NCBI GenBank assembly: GCA_016744065.1
Contig: JADGFA010000012.1
Location: 20,367 to 84,366 of the forward strand
DNA length: 64,000 nucleotides
Direction: 5' to 3'
Origin: Gammaproteobacteria bacterium
GTDB lineage: Bacteria > Pseudomonadota > Gammaproteobacteria > SZUA-229
In this document: piece by piece, positions 28,356 to 36,528 of the stretch
Layout: every line of letters starts with the position of its first letter
Position numbering within the stretch: the stretch's first letter is position 1
Notes under the pieces: generated by a model
What the model was told of the DNA's origin: nothing
What the model saw: the letters and a program-made list of their open reading frames with translations, nothing else
The model's database searches: none
Made by a program: the position numbers and the translations under genes

Positions 28356-29159
28356 TTAGGATAAATTAAAAAATCTTCGGGCCAGCTCACTGGTCTGCTT
28401 TGCCACTTCTTCCGGCTCTTCACCCTTATACAGAGCAAGTGCAGCACACACATGGGGTAAAACCATGGGTTCATTACGCCTTTCTTGCAACTTATCTGAT
28501 ATTTCTCCAGGCAGGTCACGGGGCAAAAGATAAGGCGCATCTGTTTCCAGCATCAGTTGTGACAATGGAATTTGTTTTACCGCCTGCTGCAATGACTGGC
28601 CACGACGCTCATCGCATAACCAGCCGGTAACACCAATGGATAAATCCAGCTCAAGATAAGCCTTTGCCTCTTCCACCGTACCGGTAAAACAATGCACAAC
28701 CCCCGCTTTTAACTGATCACGCCAGCGTGCAAGAATTGCTAAAAAATCATCATGTGCGTCTCTTTGATGAAGAAACACCGGCAACTTAAGGTCTGCAGCC
28801 AATTCAAGCTGAGCCTCAAAGCAAAACCGCTGATCTTCAGGTGTAGAAAAATTACGATTATAATCCAGACCACATTCACCCACGGCTCTGACACTGTCTA
28901 TTTGCGCCATATTATGAATTTCCAGTGCTGTTTTATTGGTCCATTCCTTTGCATGGTGTGGGTGAACACCTGCGGTTGAAAACAGAACACCTGGCCACTT
29001 TTCACATAACTCAATTGCGGCGTCACTGTGCTGTAAATTTGTACCGGTTACTCCCATTTGCGATACACCTGCTTCAGTTGCACGCTCAATAACCTGGGGT
29101 ATATCTTTCTGAAAAGACTTACCCGTTAAATTGACACCTATGTCTATTAAATTATTCAA
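28356..29159 (-). CDS. tatD: TatD-family metal-dependent deoxyribonuclease
   Basis: A TIM-barrel metallohydrolase of the TatD type, a 3'-5' exonuclease linked to DNA repair and fragment clearance. Motifs: LIDIGVNLTGKSF, GVHPHHAK, GECGLDYNRNFS, LHQRDAHDDF, VHCFTGT and LETDAPYLLPRDL. I start at the TTG at 29159, two bases after the ycaO stop. This matches the short N-terminus of E. coli TatD (DIGVNLT close to residue 1). The next upstream ATG, at 29201, would overlap ycaO by 41 bp. The two genes are therefore one transcription unit. Confidence 0.9.
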   Translation of the reverse strand: MNNLIDIGVNLTGKSFQKDIPQVIERATEAGVSQMGVTGTNLQHSDAAIELCEKWPGVLFSTAGVHPHHAKEWTNKTALEIHNMAQIDSVRAVGECGLDYNRNFSTPEDQRFCFEAQLELAADLKLPVFLHQRDAHDDFLAILARWRDQLKAGVVHCFTGTVEEAKAYLELDLSIGVTGWLCDERRGQSLQQAVKQIPLSQLMLETDAPYLLPRDLPGEISDKLQERRNEPMVLPHVCAALALYKGEEPEEVAKQTSELARRFFNLS

Positions 29160-29160
29160 A

Positions 29161-30921
29161 TTACACCCAGTTATCACATTTAGCTTTATGCAGTTTTGCA
29201 TAACCAGCCAGTAGTTTTTTATGTAGCGTAAAACCGTCCAGGCTTAATCCCGGGCTATGTAATCCATAAAATACCTGCTCACCTTCCAGTAGCTTAATGC
29301 CTGTTTTGATTACTTCTTCTCCATACATTAAATTCAGGCTCTGAATATAATCATCATAATGACGCGTATTATCCAGTTTAATTTCAAGCAAAGCCTGTAA
29401 TCCTCGATAAAAGCGAATACGCTCATCACTTAACTGATCCATTTGTAAACACCAGTCATTCCACTCCATTGCCTGCTGATAATCTTCTATAGCCAGACAT
29501 AACATGGCTTTTAACTCACCAATGCGTAAACCCGCCCAGACTGATCCTGGGTCAGGTGCTATACCGATAAACTCGGCAACTCGCTGGGCTTCGTTATAGC
29601 CGCCAGCCTCCAGCCGTTGCAAAATGTCACCTAACTGATTTTTATCACGATTTTTTAGTGAGAGAATATCTTCACGGAATAACGCGCCTTCATTATTATT
29701 ACTCCACTCCAGATCATCAACCGGGTAAATATCTGACATGCCCGGCACAATAATACGACAGGCATAAACATTGAGGTGACTGTAATCAGAAATATAAATA
29801 TCGTATCCCATCTCATGAATAAGCTGGCTGCAATACGCAAACTCATCTTCGGTGCTGGAATTATGATTCCAGTCTGAAAATTCATAATCTGGTTTGTTTT
29901 TAAAGAAATCATATGAAATCAGACCACTGGAATCAATAAAGTGGCTTTCCAGGTTATGATGATCTGCACACTCATCCAGGTCAAATGAAGGCGCCTGAAA
30001 CTCATCAAGCTGATCCAGACTCCTGCCCTGTAATAATTCGGTTACTGTTCGTTCAAAAGCAACTTCAAAACAGGGGTGCGCCCCAAAAGAGGCAAACACC
30101 GCCCCATCTTTCGGGTTAATCAGGGTAACACTTATAACAGGGTACTTCCCACCCAGTGAAGCATCTGCAACCCGTAGATGGTAACCATGGGATTCCAGCT
30201 CATCCATGGATTTTTTAATACCGGGAAAACGAGCGATTACATCCTGTGGTATTTCAGGTAAGCAAATACCCTCTGCGATAATTTTATTTTTTATATAACG
30301 CTCAAATACTTCTGACAGACTTTGCACTCGTGCTTCATTTTGTGTATTACCCGCCGACATGCCGTTACTAACATATATATTACCAATGATATTCACGGGA
30401 ATATAAACCGTTTTATTATCGCGTAAGCGCTCATAAGGCACAGCACAGATACCCCGTTCACCTGTACCCGAATTTGTGTCAAATATATTCTGTGATTTTA
30501 GTACTCGATCCGGATCATAATAATCCCACAGTTGATCATCCATTAATCCCTTCTCGGTCAACCCATGGGGCACAGCATCACCTTCCACTGCAAACCACTT
30601 TTCATTCGGGTAATGAACAAATACCCCACTGGAAAATTCTTCACCCAGATAAAAATCGGCAAAAAAATAATTACAGCTTAATCGCTCAAAATACTCACCT
30701 AATGCGCTGGCCAGACAGGCTTTAGCTGTTGCCCCCTTGCCATTAGTAAACATCAAACCACAGTCTTTATCACGTATATGCACGGAATAAACATTCGGTA
30801 CTGGATTTAACCAGGATGCTTCCTCTATATTAAAATTCAAATCTTTCAGCTTCTGTTGCATCGTTTCAATAGAAACCTCCAGAGCCTGATCCTTACCAAT
30901 AATAAAAGTTTGTTCAGTCAT
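29161..30921 (-). CDS. ycaO: YcaO-domain protein (S12 methylthiotransferase accessory factor)
   Basis: E. coli YcaO is an ATP-dependent YcaO-fold protein that supports beta-methylthiolation of ribosomal protein S12 by RimO. Identity to it is high along the whole chain: SWLNPVPNVYSVHIRDK, FTNGKGATAKACLASALGEY, NYFFADF, IIGNIYVSNGMSAGNT, NEARVQSLSEVFERY and IIVPGMSDIYP. The C-terminal 150 residues form the helical extension seen in the non-azoline YcaO group. I choose the ATG at 30921 (MTEQTFIIGKD), which matches the E. coli start and has GAGGG upstream, over the ATG at 30957. No precursor peptide or other RiPP gene is nearby, so a peptide heterocyclase role is unlikely. Confidence 0.95.
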   Translation of the reverse strand: MTEQTFIIGKDQALEVSIETMQQKLKDLNFNIEEASWLNPVPNVYSVHIRDKDCGLMFTNGKGATAKACLASALGEYFERLSCNYFFADFYLGEEFSSGVFVHYPNEKWFAVEGDAVPHGLTEKGLMDDQLWDYYDPDRVLKSQNIFDTNSGTGERGICAVPYERLRDNKTVYIPVNIIGNIYVSNGMSAGNTQNEARVQSLSEVFERYIKNKIIAEGICLPEIPQDVIARFPGIKKSMDELESHGYHLRVADASLGGKYPVISVTLINPKDGAVFASFGAHPCFEVAFERTVTELLQGRSLDQLDEFQAPSFDLDECADHHNLESHFIDSSGLISYDFFKNKPDYEFSDWNHNSSTEDEFAYCSQLIHEMGYDIYISDYSHLNVYACRIIVPGMSDIYPVDDLEWSNNNEGALFREDILSLKNRDKNQLGDILQRLEAGGYNEAQRVAEFIGIAPDPGSVWAGLRIGELKAMLCLAIEDYQQAMEWNDWCLQMDQLSDERIRFYRGLQALLEIKLDNTRHYDDYIQSLNLMYGEEVIKTGIKLLEGEQVFYGLHSPGLSLDGFTLHKKLLAGYAKLHKAKCDNWV

Positions 30922-31046
30922 ATCACACACCCTCTGGGCTCTATAGCGCTTATACATAGTCGTTTTTACTTTAAATCACCGTAATCATCCCAATAAGAAA
31001 TAATACAGATTGACGCTGAAGAGCGAATCTTATTACAATTTGCCTG

Positions 31047-31832
31047 ATGAAAACACCTACACCTGCGCTATTAACAATCAGCTATGCCCATCAGGCACAA
31101 AAGCCTTCTGCCGAAGCCTTTGCCAAAGAACATAAACTACCCTGCCAGGCACTGCATAAGACTCAGTCAGAACTTACTCTTAATTTTACAGAAATGCAGT
31201 TAGAACTTATTGACCGGCAGCAGAACATGAAGCTGTGTATTGATTTTATTGGTGGTAGCCTGGGACACCGAAAAAAATACGGTGGCGGTAAGGGACAAAC
31301 CATAGCTAAAGCCATTGGCATTAAACAGGGCAAAGCGGTACCTGACATATTAGATGCAACCGCCGGACTGGGAAAAGACAGCTATGTATTTGCCTGCCTG
31401 GGCTGCCCGGTAACATTAATAGAGCGCTCCCCCGTTATCGCCGCACTGGTTCGGGACGGTATTGAGCGTGCCAGTTTGAATATTGAATTTAATCATATTA
31501 TTGATAATGGCTTTGTTTTGCATAACTGTGATGCACAGGACTATATTCAGGCTATAGATAATGACAAAAAGCCTGATGTCATTTATCTCGACCCGATGTA
31601 TCCAGAGAAAAAAAAATCGGCATCCGTTAAAAAAAACATGCAAATTTTACAGAAATTACTTGGCCATGATTTGGATACAGAAGCACTATTAAACGCAGCC
31701 TTAGAAAAAGCCAGAAAACGCGTGGTCGTTAAACGACCAAAAGGCGCTCCCGTATTACAGGCTGAATGCCTGCCAACGCTTAACTATGAAAGCAAAGGCA
31801 CGCGTTATGACGTGTATATTATTCACCAATAG
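31047..31832 (+). CDS. rsmJ: 16S rRNA (guanine1516-N2)-methyltransferase RsmJ
   Basis: RsmJ methylates G1516 of 16S rRNA with SAM. The 261-residue protein has the family segments DFIGGSLGHRKKYGGGKGQ and AKAIGIKQG. These are followed by the SAM motif DILDATAGLGKDSYVFAC, an acidic motif II in TLIERSPVIAALVRDG and the catalytic YLDPMYPEKKKSASVKK. The end VVVKRPKGAP is also diagnostic. It diverges from ycaO across 125 bp. Confidence 0.94.
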   Translation: MKTPTPALLTISYAHQAQKPSAEAFAKEHKLPCQALHKTQSELTLNFTEMQLELIDRQQNMKLCIDFIGGSLGHRKKYGGGKGQTIAKAIGIKQGKAVPDILDATAGLGKDSYVFACLGCPVTLIERSPVIAALVRDGIERASLNIEFNHIIDNGFVLHNCDAQDYIQAIDNDKKPDVIYLDPMYPEKKKSASVKKNMQILQKLLGHDLDTEALLNAALEKARKRVVVKRPKGAPVLQAECLPTLNYESKGTRYDVYIIHQ

Positions 31833-32159
31833 AGACACACCGTAATAATGACATTAGCCTACCGCTAAAACGCCTTACTCAACAGCATGGTGAATTTGGC
31901 GACTTGTTAAGGATTACTCATCCACTATTGCCAAAACACCAATATAATATTTATCTATATTTTATAATTAACCACGACTTTGTTGCATTCATAGCGTCCT
32001 TTTAATTATTTCTACGCATTGCAGACTTAGTGGCAAATATAATAATTCCTATTCCCAAAATAGTCATAAATGAAAATAAAATACCACCTCCTATTGATAC
32101 TTGAAAATCATTTGCAACACTGTTTATGTTTATAATAGGAGTAGATAGGAAAGAAAAAA
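31833..32159. other. Intergenic region after rsmJ
   Basis: About 330 bases with no strong gene. The minus strand has an open frame from about 32205 to 32002 that encodes a hydrophobic segment ending FATKSAMRRNN, but it lacks a usable start with a ribosome site and overlaps the better-supported ORF at 32160. An AGGAGG in that frame has no start codon at normal spacing. Confidence 0.4.
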
Positions 32160-32333
32160 ATGAAGCTTGCAAATAAGCGTTATGAAGAGCTGATAACAGA
32201 ATTTGTTAATAAGGAAGATTCAAAGCCTGTCCTTTGTTTATTACTAGGAACATTGCTAATGCGTTTTTTTGATGGCAGTACCACTCACTTTGATGAGATT
32301 GAAAACTGGTTAGCCTCCCACTATAAAAATTGA
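32160..32333 (+). CDS. 57-residue hypothetical protein
   Basis: An ATG at 32160 preceded by AGGAAAG at suitable spacing opens 57 codons to TGA. The peptide begins MKLANKRYEELITEF, has a short apolar core (PVLCLLLGTLLMRFF) and ends FDEIENWLASHYKN. It looks like a compact helical soluble protein. A 50-base gap separates the stop from a good hairpin terminator at 32383-32413, which supports a real transcription unit. No family is recognised. It lies in a stretch of accessory-looking genes between rsmJ and DUF2835. Confidence 0.5.
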   Translation: MKLANKRYEELITEFVNKEDSKPVLCLLLGTLLMRFFDGSTTHFDEIENWLASHYKN

Positions 32334-32382
32334 AACAACTATTGTAATAATTATTTATTTGTCTGTCTGTATAAATGCCAAG

Positions 32383-32413
32383 TTAATCGGCGTGTCTTTT
32401 TACGTCCGATTAA
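32383..32413. terminator. Bidirectional hairpin terminator
   Basis: TTAATCGG-CGT (32383-32393) pairs with ACG-T-CCGATTAA (32402-32413), an 11-bp stem with one bulged T and an 8-base loop. It is followed on the plus strand by ACTTTTTATT. It lies between the converging small ORF and the O-methyltransferase gene. Confidence 0.65.
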
Positions 32414-32452
32414 ACTTTTTATTATGTTCTTGACTTGATGACTACACATAAA

Positions 32453-33142
32453 TTATTTCTTACGCACCAGCGTAAGCCCATCTGCTATAGGCAACATACT
32501 CAAATCCACCCTTTCATCATGCTTGATCTTTTCATTGAGCAAACGCATTACTAAAATATCTGAATCAGATATCCTTGTTTTTAAGTCTTCATCCAGTAAC
32601 TCCGGATCAACAACAGAGCCAAAAAGAAAAACGTTATCAATAGCAATGAGACCGCCAGAGCGCAGCAATTTCAACGATCTTTCATAGTATCCATCGTAAT
32701 TAATCTTATCTGCATCTATGAAAGAAAAATCAAACGTATTTTCTTGCCCATCACTTATTAGTCCATCAAGAGTATCTAATGCTGGACCAATTCGCAGATC
32801 AATCTTGTTTTCAACACCAGATTCTTTCCAGTATTTTTTACCTATATTTGTCCATTCTGAATTGATATCACAAGTAATGGTGGTGCTATTATCAGGCATT
32901 GCTAATGCAACACTTAGTGTGCTATATCCTGTATACGTACCAATTTCTAAGGTTTTCTTTGCGCCAAGCATTTTTACTAGCAATGCCATAAACTGACCTT
33001 GCTCTGGAGGAATTTGCATAATAGCACTGGGATCTTTAGCTGTTACTTCGCGCAACCTCCTTAAAACATCCTGCTCACGTAATGATACCGAAAGCATATA
33101 CTCATACAATCCTTTCGATATTTGGATATCACTTTTTTCCAC
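32453..33142 (-). CDS. Class I SAM-dependent O-methyltransferase (family 3, caffeoyl-CoA type)
   Basis: The 229-residue protein has the family 3 layout: GQFMALLVKMLGAKKTLEIG leads into the SAM loop TYTGYSTLSVALAM. After it come an acidic strand end (TCDINSEW), the metal-binding FIDADKINYDGYYE, and GGLIAIDNVFLFG. Such enzymes methylate catechol-like hydroxyls with a divalent metal. The start is a GTG with GAGGAGG four bases upstream. The substrate cannot be predicted; the neighbours are unknown proteins. It belongs to the accessory stretch 31833-34368. Confidence 0.88.
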   Translation of the reverse strand: MEKSDIQISKGLYEYMLSVSLREQDVLRRLREVTAKDPSAIMQIPPEQGQFMALLVKMLGAKKTLEIGTYTGYSTLSVALAMPDNSTTITCDINSEWTNIGKKYWKESGVENKIDLRIGPALDTLDGLISDGQENTFDFSFIDADKINYDGYYERSLKLLRSGGLIAIDNVFLFGSVVDPELLDEDLKTRISDSDILVMRLLNEKIKHDERVDLSMLPIADGLTLVRKK

Positions 33143-33170
33143 TTGTCCTCCTCAAAAATCAAAGTCCAAA

Positions 33171-33191
33171 CATGTGCTGTTTTTGCACATG
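33171..33191. terminator. Short hairpin between the unknown gene and the O-methyltransferase
   Basis: CATGTGC and GCACATG form a perfect 7-bp stem around a T-rich 7-base loop. It lies just after the stop of the 33211-33750 gene and just before the O-methyltransferase start, so it could end one transcript or regulate the next. Confidence 0.35.
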
Positions 33192-33210
33192 CGAACTTGA
33201 CCGTTTATAG

Positions 33211-33750
33211 TCAGTAGTTAACCAAGTCATCTGCGCTTGCACATACTATTGTTAAGGATACTAATTCATTAGAGTACGTTAGAGCAAAACGTAACGACCT
33301 ATTTCGATGTATTTCATTAAATTTCTCATCTGTATTTAGTGAAATTATTTTCTCGTCTTTTGGTGCTTTTGTTGAAAGGTTTTTTCCGGTTTTTAACAAA
33401 TGAAATATTTCGTCAATTGGTATGCTAAAAATAGGAACCCTTGATTCTGAAACATTTAAATAAAAATATGATTGATTCCAAGCCCACTCAATGCAGCCTA
33501 TACTTTGATTATTAAGCACATCAAACCCGCCAATAGATGGAGAAAACTCATTTGCTTGTTTATGATAAAAAGTGAATGGATCAGTAGGGAGAATAGTTAT
33601 TTCATATTCTTTAGTTTCAGTGTTTTTCCAATCCTTATCAGGGATTGGATTGATTCTTGTTTGATTAGGTAACCACTGCTCTATAGCTGATAAATTTATT
33701 TTTAGTATAAAATATGAAAGTAAAGGTAGTTCCTTCTTTTTATTGAACAC
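33211..33750 (-). CDS. Hypothetical protein, 179 residues
   Basis: Not recognised. The start is a GTG at 33750 with AGGAG seven bases upstream. The protein is rich in Asn, Lys, Ile, Phe and Ser with no signal peptide or membrane helix. It looks like a mixed alpha/beta soluble protein with several aromatic clusters (FTFYHKQ, IEWAWNQSYFYLNV) and a C-terminal TIVCASADDLVNY. Its base composition is even more AT-rich than surrounding housekeeping genes. It sits upstream of the O-methyltransferase on the same strand but is separated by a hairpin. Probably an acquired gene of unknown role. Confidence 0.65.
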   Translation of the reverse strand: MFNKKKELPLLSYFILKINLSAIEQWLPNQTRINPIPDKDWKNTETKEYEITILPTDPFTFYHKQANEFSPSIGGFDVLNNQSIGCIEWAWNQSYFYLNVSESRVPIFSIPIDEIFHLLKTGKNLSTKAPKDEKIISLNTDEKFNEIHRNRSLRFALTYSNELVSLTIVCASADDLVNY

Positions 33751-33924
33751 TCAATGGCTCCTGATTTTTTAGTATAACAGTTAAATATACAACGCCGCAA
33801 AACGCCTGATTTTAAGTAGATAGGCGGAAGTTCAGCTAACTAGAGATATACAATTCCATATAACGCCGTTACAATTTTTAGTTGCTTTAAGGGTTTTATA
33901 GTACTAAATCATGAGGGACTTGTC

Positions 33925-34199
33925 ATGTCACTAAATAGACCAATCCCATATCAAGCTTCCGTTAACTGTTTTTGGAATAATTACTGCTTATATTAAAAAA
34001 GAATACAGTCCCAAAGCATTCGTTACCCAACGACCAAAAACATGCTCTGAATAATCAAACTGAACAGAGTATAGATAACTATCTAAATGCAAAAGGCAGA
34101 GTTAAAAGAGTGGTAGTTTCGTCAGACTACCGATGCAATACAGTTTTATTTACTGAGTTCATTCAGCCTCAATGGCCAGGATCTTATGACGAATTTTAA
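33925..34199 (+). pseudogene. Probable decayed small gene
   Basis: An ATG at 33925 with GAGGG seven bases upstream encodes MSLNRPIPYQASVNCFWNN and stops soon after. A neighbouring frame is open over about 70 codons and ends VVVSSDYRCNTVLF, then IQPQWPGSYDEF, before TAA at 34197-34199. That frame has no start codon of its own. The two pieces would join with a single frameshift. No family is recognised. The rest of 33751-34368 shows no further gene; it contains a few short AACGCC-type inverted motifs near 33793-33866. Confidence 0.3.
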
Positions 34200-34368
34200 T
34201 GACGGGTATTTTGCCAGGGGGCTGGAATCAGATCATCCTTCCCTAATGGCTGGTACAAAATGAATACCATAACTATTTAAAAATTTTAAAACAGCTTATA
34301 AGCGTTCAGATATAACAAAATCTGGGGTTTCATGATAACTTATCCGGTGAAAGTTAGACGGTACAGGT

Positions 34369-34590
34369 TTATGGAATACGCTTTAAACTAAGCAGTTTAT
34401 TTTGATTATCAAAAATAATTTCAAAATGGCCATTAATACCATTATGCATTACAAATTGTTTTAAATTTACAGCCGGAAATTTTAATGAGCGGCCGTCTTC
34501 TGTTTGCACACGAACGAATTTTGCTGCACCTTTGTAATAAGCCTGATATTGCTCTGATGAAATATTCAATGAGAAGCGTATTTTTTGCAA
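34369..34590 (-). CDS. DUF2835 family protein
   Basis: A small conserved gammaproteobacterial protein of unknown role. The 73 residues match the DUF2835 pattern: IRFSLNISSEQYQAYYKGAA, VRVQTEDGRSLKFPA, LKQFVMHNGINGHFEI and FDNQNKLLSLKRI. I start at the TTG at 34590 because AGGTGG lies seven bases upstream and the length then agrees with the family (about 70). A GTG at 34644 would add 18 residues without family support. Cytoplasmic, with no metal or catalytic motif. Confidence 0.8.
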   Translation of the reverse strand: MQKIRFSLNISSEQYQAYYKGAAKFVRVQTEDGRSLKFPAVNLKQFVMHNGINGHFEIIFDNQNKLLSLKRIP

Positions 34591-34668
34591 TCTAGGCCCA
34601 CCTGATGTTTTACTGCTACCCCGAATAATAAAGCCAAGCTTCACCTTACTCAGGGTAACAGACCAACA

Positions 34669-35154
34669 TTAATCTCTAAAATTATTAAACTGTAAAGCCA
34701 TTTCAAGCTTGTCTGATGCCTTTAACATCGCCATGACCTGTTGCAAATCATCACGTTTTTTACCTGTTATACGTACCTGTTCACCCTGGATAGCAGCCTG
34801 AACCTTAACTTTCATTTCTTTAACCAGTTTAACAATTTTTTTAGCATCCTCTTTATCTATGCCCTGCTTTACGCTGATATCCTGATATGCACGCCGGCCA
34901 CGGGGTTCTGCTTTGCCTTTTTCAAGGCAACGAATATCAATATCCCGTTTACCCAACTTTGCATAAATAATCGGCGATATCTGTTTTAGCTGAAACTCGT
35001 TTTCAGCCTCAACTTTTATCACCGCGTCTTTTAATTCAATTTTTGCATCTGATCCCTTAAGGTCAAAACGGGTACTCACTTCACGAATAGCCTGATCAAT
35101 TGCATTACTCAGTTCATGAGTATCAACTTCTGATACCACATCAAATGATGGCAT
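34669..35154 (-). CDS. yajQ: YajQ family nucleotide (cyclic di-GMP) binding protein
   Basis: YajQ proteins have two ferredoxin-like domains; the Xanthomonas and Pseudomonas members bind cyclic di-GMP and modulate transcription. The 161-residue chain starts MPSFDVVSEVD and has the family segments STRFDLKGSDAKIEL, GKAEPRGRRAYQDISVKQGI and VRITGKKRDDLQQVMAMLK. The start at 35154 has AGGAGA seven bases upstream; a longer frame to 35280 has no family support. It diverges from the DUF423 gene across 51 bp. Confidence 0.95.
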   Translation of the reverse strand: MPSFDVVSEVDTHELSNAIDQAIREVSTRFDLKGSDAKIELKDAVIKVEAENEFQLKQISPIIYAKLGKRDIDIRCLEKGKAEPRGRRAYQDISVKQGIDKEDAKKIVKLVKEMKVKVQAAIQGEQVRITGKKRDDLQQVMAMLKASDKLEMALQFNNFRD

Positions 35155-35205
35155 TACACTTCTCCTGTTATACTTTGCACCTGATTTTATGGATTCCCGA
35201 GAACG

Positions 35206-35574
35206 ATGTATAGACAAATAATTATTGCGGGCACAATTAATGCCTTTATAGCCGTGGCACTGGGGGCTTTTGCCGCACATGGCCTGAAACAGACGCTGGG
35301 GGTTTATGAATTAAGCATCTGGCAAACAGCGGTTGATTACCAGATGGCCCATGCATTAGGGTTACTGCTTATTGGGCTAATAGCCAAAAGCTTTAATCTC
35401 AATTTAAATAAACCTGGCTGGATTATGTTATCTGGTATTGTACTATTTTCAGGCAGTTTATACATTCTAAGCCTGAGCGGTATCAAAGCGCTGGGAATGG
35501 TGACCCCTTTTGGTGGTATGTGCTTTCTAATAGCCTGGGCCTGGCTGGCAATTTCTATCTTTAGACAGAAATAG
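35206..35574 (+). CDS. DUF423 family inner-membrane protein (YgdD-like)
   Basis: A 122-residue membrane protein with four predicted helices. The first is followed by ALGAFAAHGLKQTL, the DUF423 hallmark. QTAVDYQMAHALGLLLIGL, GIVLFSGSLYILSLSG and VTPFGGMCFLIAWAWLA complete the family pattern. The biochemical role is unknown. Transcription probably ends at the hairpin at 35599-35638. Confidence 0.9.
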   Translation: MYRQIIIAGTINAFIAVALGAFAAHGLKQTLGVYELSIWQTAVDYQMAHALGLLLIGLIAKSFNLNLNKPGWIMLSGIVLFSGSLYILSLSGIKALGMVTPFGGMCFLIAWAWLAISIFRQK

Positions 35575-35598
35575 ACCTGGCACCACGGCATTAACCCT

Positions 35599-35638
35599 CT
35601 TACATATCAGGCAAAACTAAATAAGCCTGATATGTAAG
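35599..35638. terminator. Strong hairpin between convergent genes
   Basis: CTTACATATCAGGC (35599-35612) and GCCTGATATGTAAG (35625-35638) form a perfect 14-bp stem with a 12-base loop between the converging DUF423 and trmJ genes. No T-tract follows on either strand, so it may act with Rho or as an mRNA 3'-end stabiliser. Confidence 0.6.
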
Positions 35639-35650
35639 TGGCAAATAAAA

Positions 35651-36397
35651 TCACTTCTCCGGCGTCTGGGTGCGCCGCCCCTGCGCATAAGACAGTATAC
35701 CCCGCATAATCTGCACTTCTCTTTGTGTCGGTCTGGCCCTGCCATATAAACACCTTAGTTTACGCATAATATGTTCGGGATTACGCTTACCAAAGAAATT
35801 TAGATCGGTTAATGCATCAATAAAATGGTTATACATGCCTTCGAGCTGATCATTACTCGCCAGGGTATCTTTTTCATCTAGCGGCTCATCCTGAACTTTT
35901 AATACCTCATCTTTACGACTCGCCATTAATATTTCATAACTTAAAACCTGCACGGCCTGCCCCAGATTCAATGAACTGTAAGCCTCACCCGTAGTAATGT
36001 TCACCAGTGTCTGACACAGTTCCAGCTCATCATTAGACAGGCCGGAACGTTCTCTGCCAAAGACCAGTGCAACCTCATGCCGCTTACTTTCATTATGAAT
36101 AAGTTCGCCACATTCACGGCCATCAACCTGGGGCCACTTAACCGCGCGTAAACGTGCGGTAGTACCACAAACAAAGCGACACCCTTTCAGGGCCTCGGCC
36201 AATGTATCAACCACCACCGCATTCTTAAGTACATCTGTTGCTGATGAGGCCAGTTGAGAGGCTTCAAATGACGGAAAGTTTTTAGGCTCAACCAGATAAA
36301 GCTGGGTAATACCCATATTTTTCATGGCTCTGGCCGCCGAACCAATATTACCGGGATGATGCGTATTGACCAGAACGATTCGAATATTATCTAACAT
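35651..36397 (-). CDS. trmJ: tRNA (cytidine/uridine-32-2'-O)-methyltransferase TrmJ
   Basis: TrmJ is a SPOUT-class dimer that 2'-O-methylates position 32 in tRNA anticodon loops. The 248-residue chain begins IRIVLVNTHHPGNIGSAARA like E. coli TrmJ. The knot-forming C-terminal part of the catalytic domain has LVFGRERSGLSNDEL and YSSLNLGQAVQVLSYE, the SAM-binding trefoil. A C-terminal extension (LTDLNFFGKRNPEHIMRKLR) is also typical of the family. Confidence 0.94.
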   Translation of the reverse strand: MLDNIRIVLVNTHHPGNIGSAARAMKNMGITQLYLVEPKNFPSFEASQLASSATDVLKNAVVVDTLAEALKGCRFVCGTTARLRAVKWPQVDGRECGELIHNESKRHEVALVFGRERSGLSNDELELCQTLVNITTGEAYSSLNLGQAVQVLSYEILMASRKDEVLKVQDEPLDEKDTLASNDQLEGMYNHFIDALTDLNFFGKRNPEHIMRKLRCLYGRARPTQREVQIMRGILSYAQGRRTQTPEK

Positions 36398-36462
36398 TAA
36401 ATACTGTCACTAGAAAAAACCGACATGATACCGCCTTAATTATCACTTTGGGAGTTATTTTG

Positions 36463-36488
36463 AGCAGAAATCATCGTTAATTTCTGCT
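36463..36488. promoter_or_regulatory. Inverted repeat in the suhB promoter region
   Basis: AGCAGAAAT (36463-36471) and ATTTCTGCT (36480-36488) are a perfect 9-bp inverted pair with an 8-base spacer. The right arm runs into TGCTATCAT, which resembles an extended -10 element about 35 bases before the suhB ATG. It could be an operator or an mRNA 5' hairpin. Confidence 0.35.
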
Positions 36489-36528
36489 ATCATCGCGCCC
36501 TCCAAATTGCTGTAAAGACCGTCAAACT

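Noticed and set aside
29161..30921. YcaO as part of a RiPP (azoline peptide) cluster
   Set aside because: The protein matches the housekeeping E. coli YcaO along its full length and there is no precursor peptide or dehydrogenase gene.
32002..32205. Minus-strand frame encoding a hydrophobic peptide ending FATKSAMRRNN
   Set aside because: No start codon with a ribosome site at suitable spacing; overlaps antisense the better ORF at 32160.
33785..33885. AACGCC...CTAAC motifs resembling an integron attC site
   Set aside because: The outer core sites are not in the required inverted arrangement, no integrase is present, and no second site brackets a cassette.
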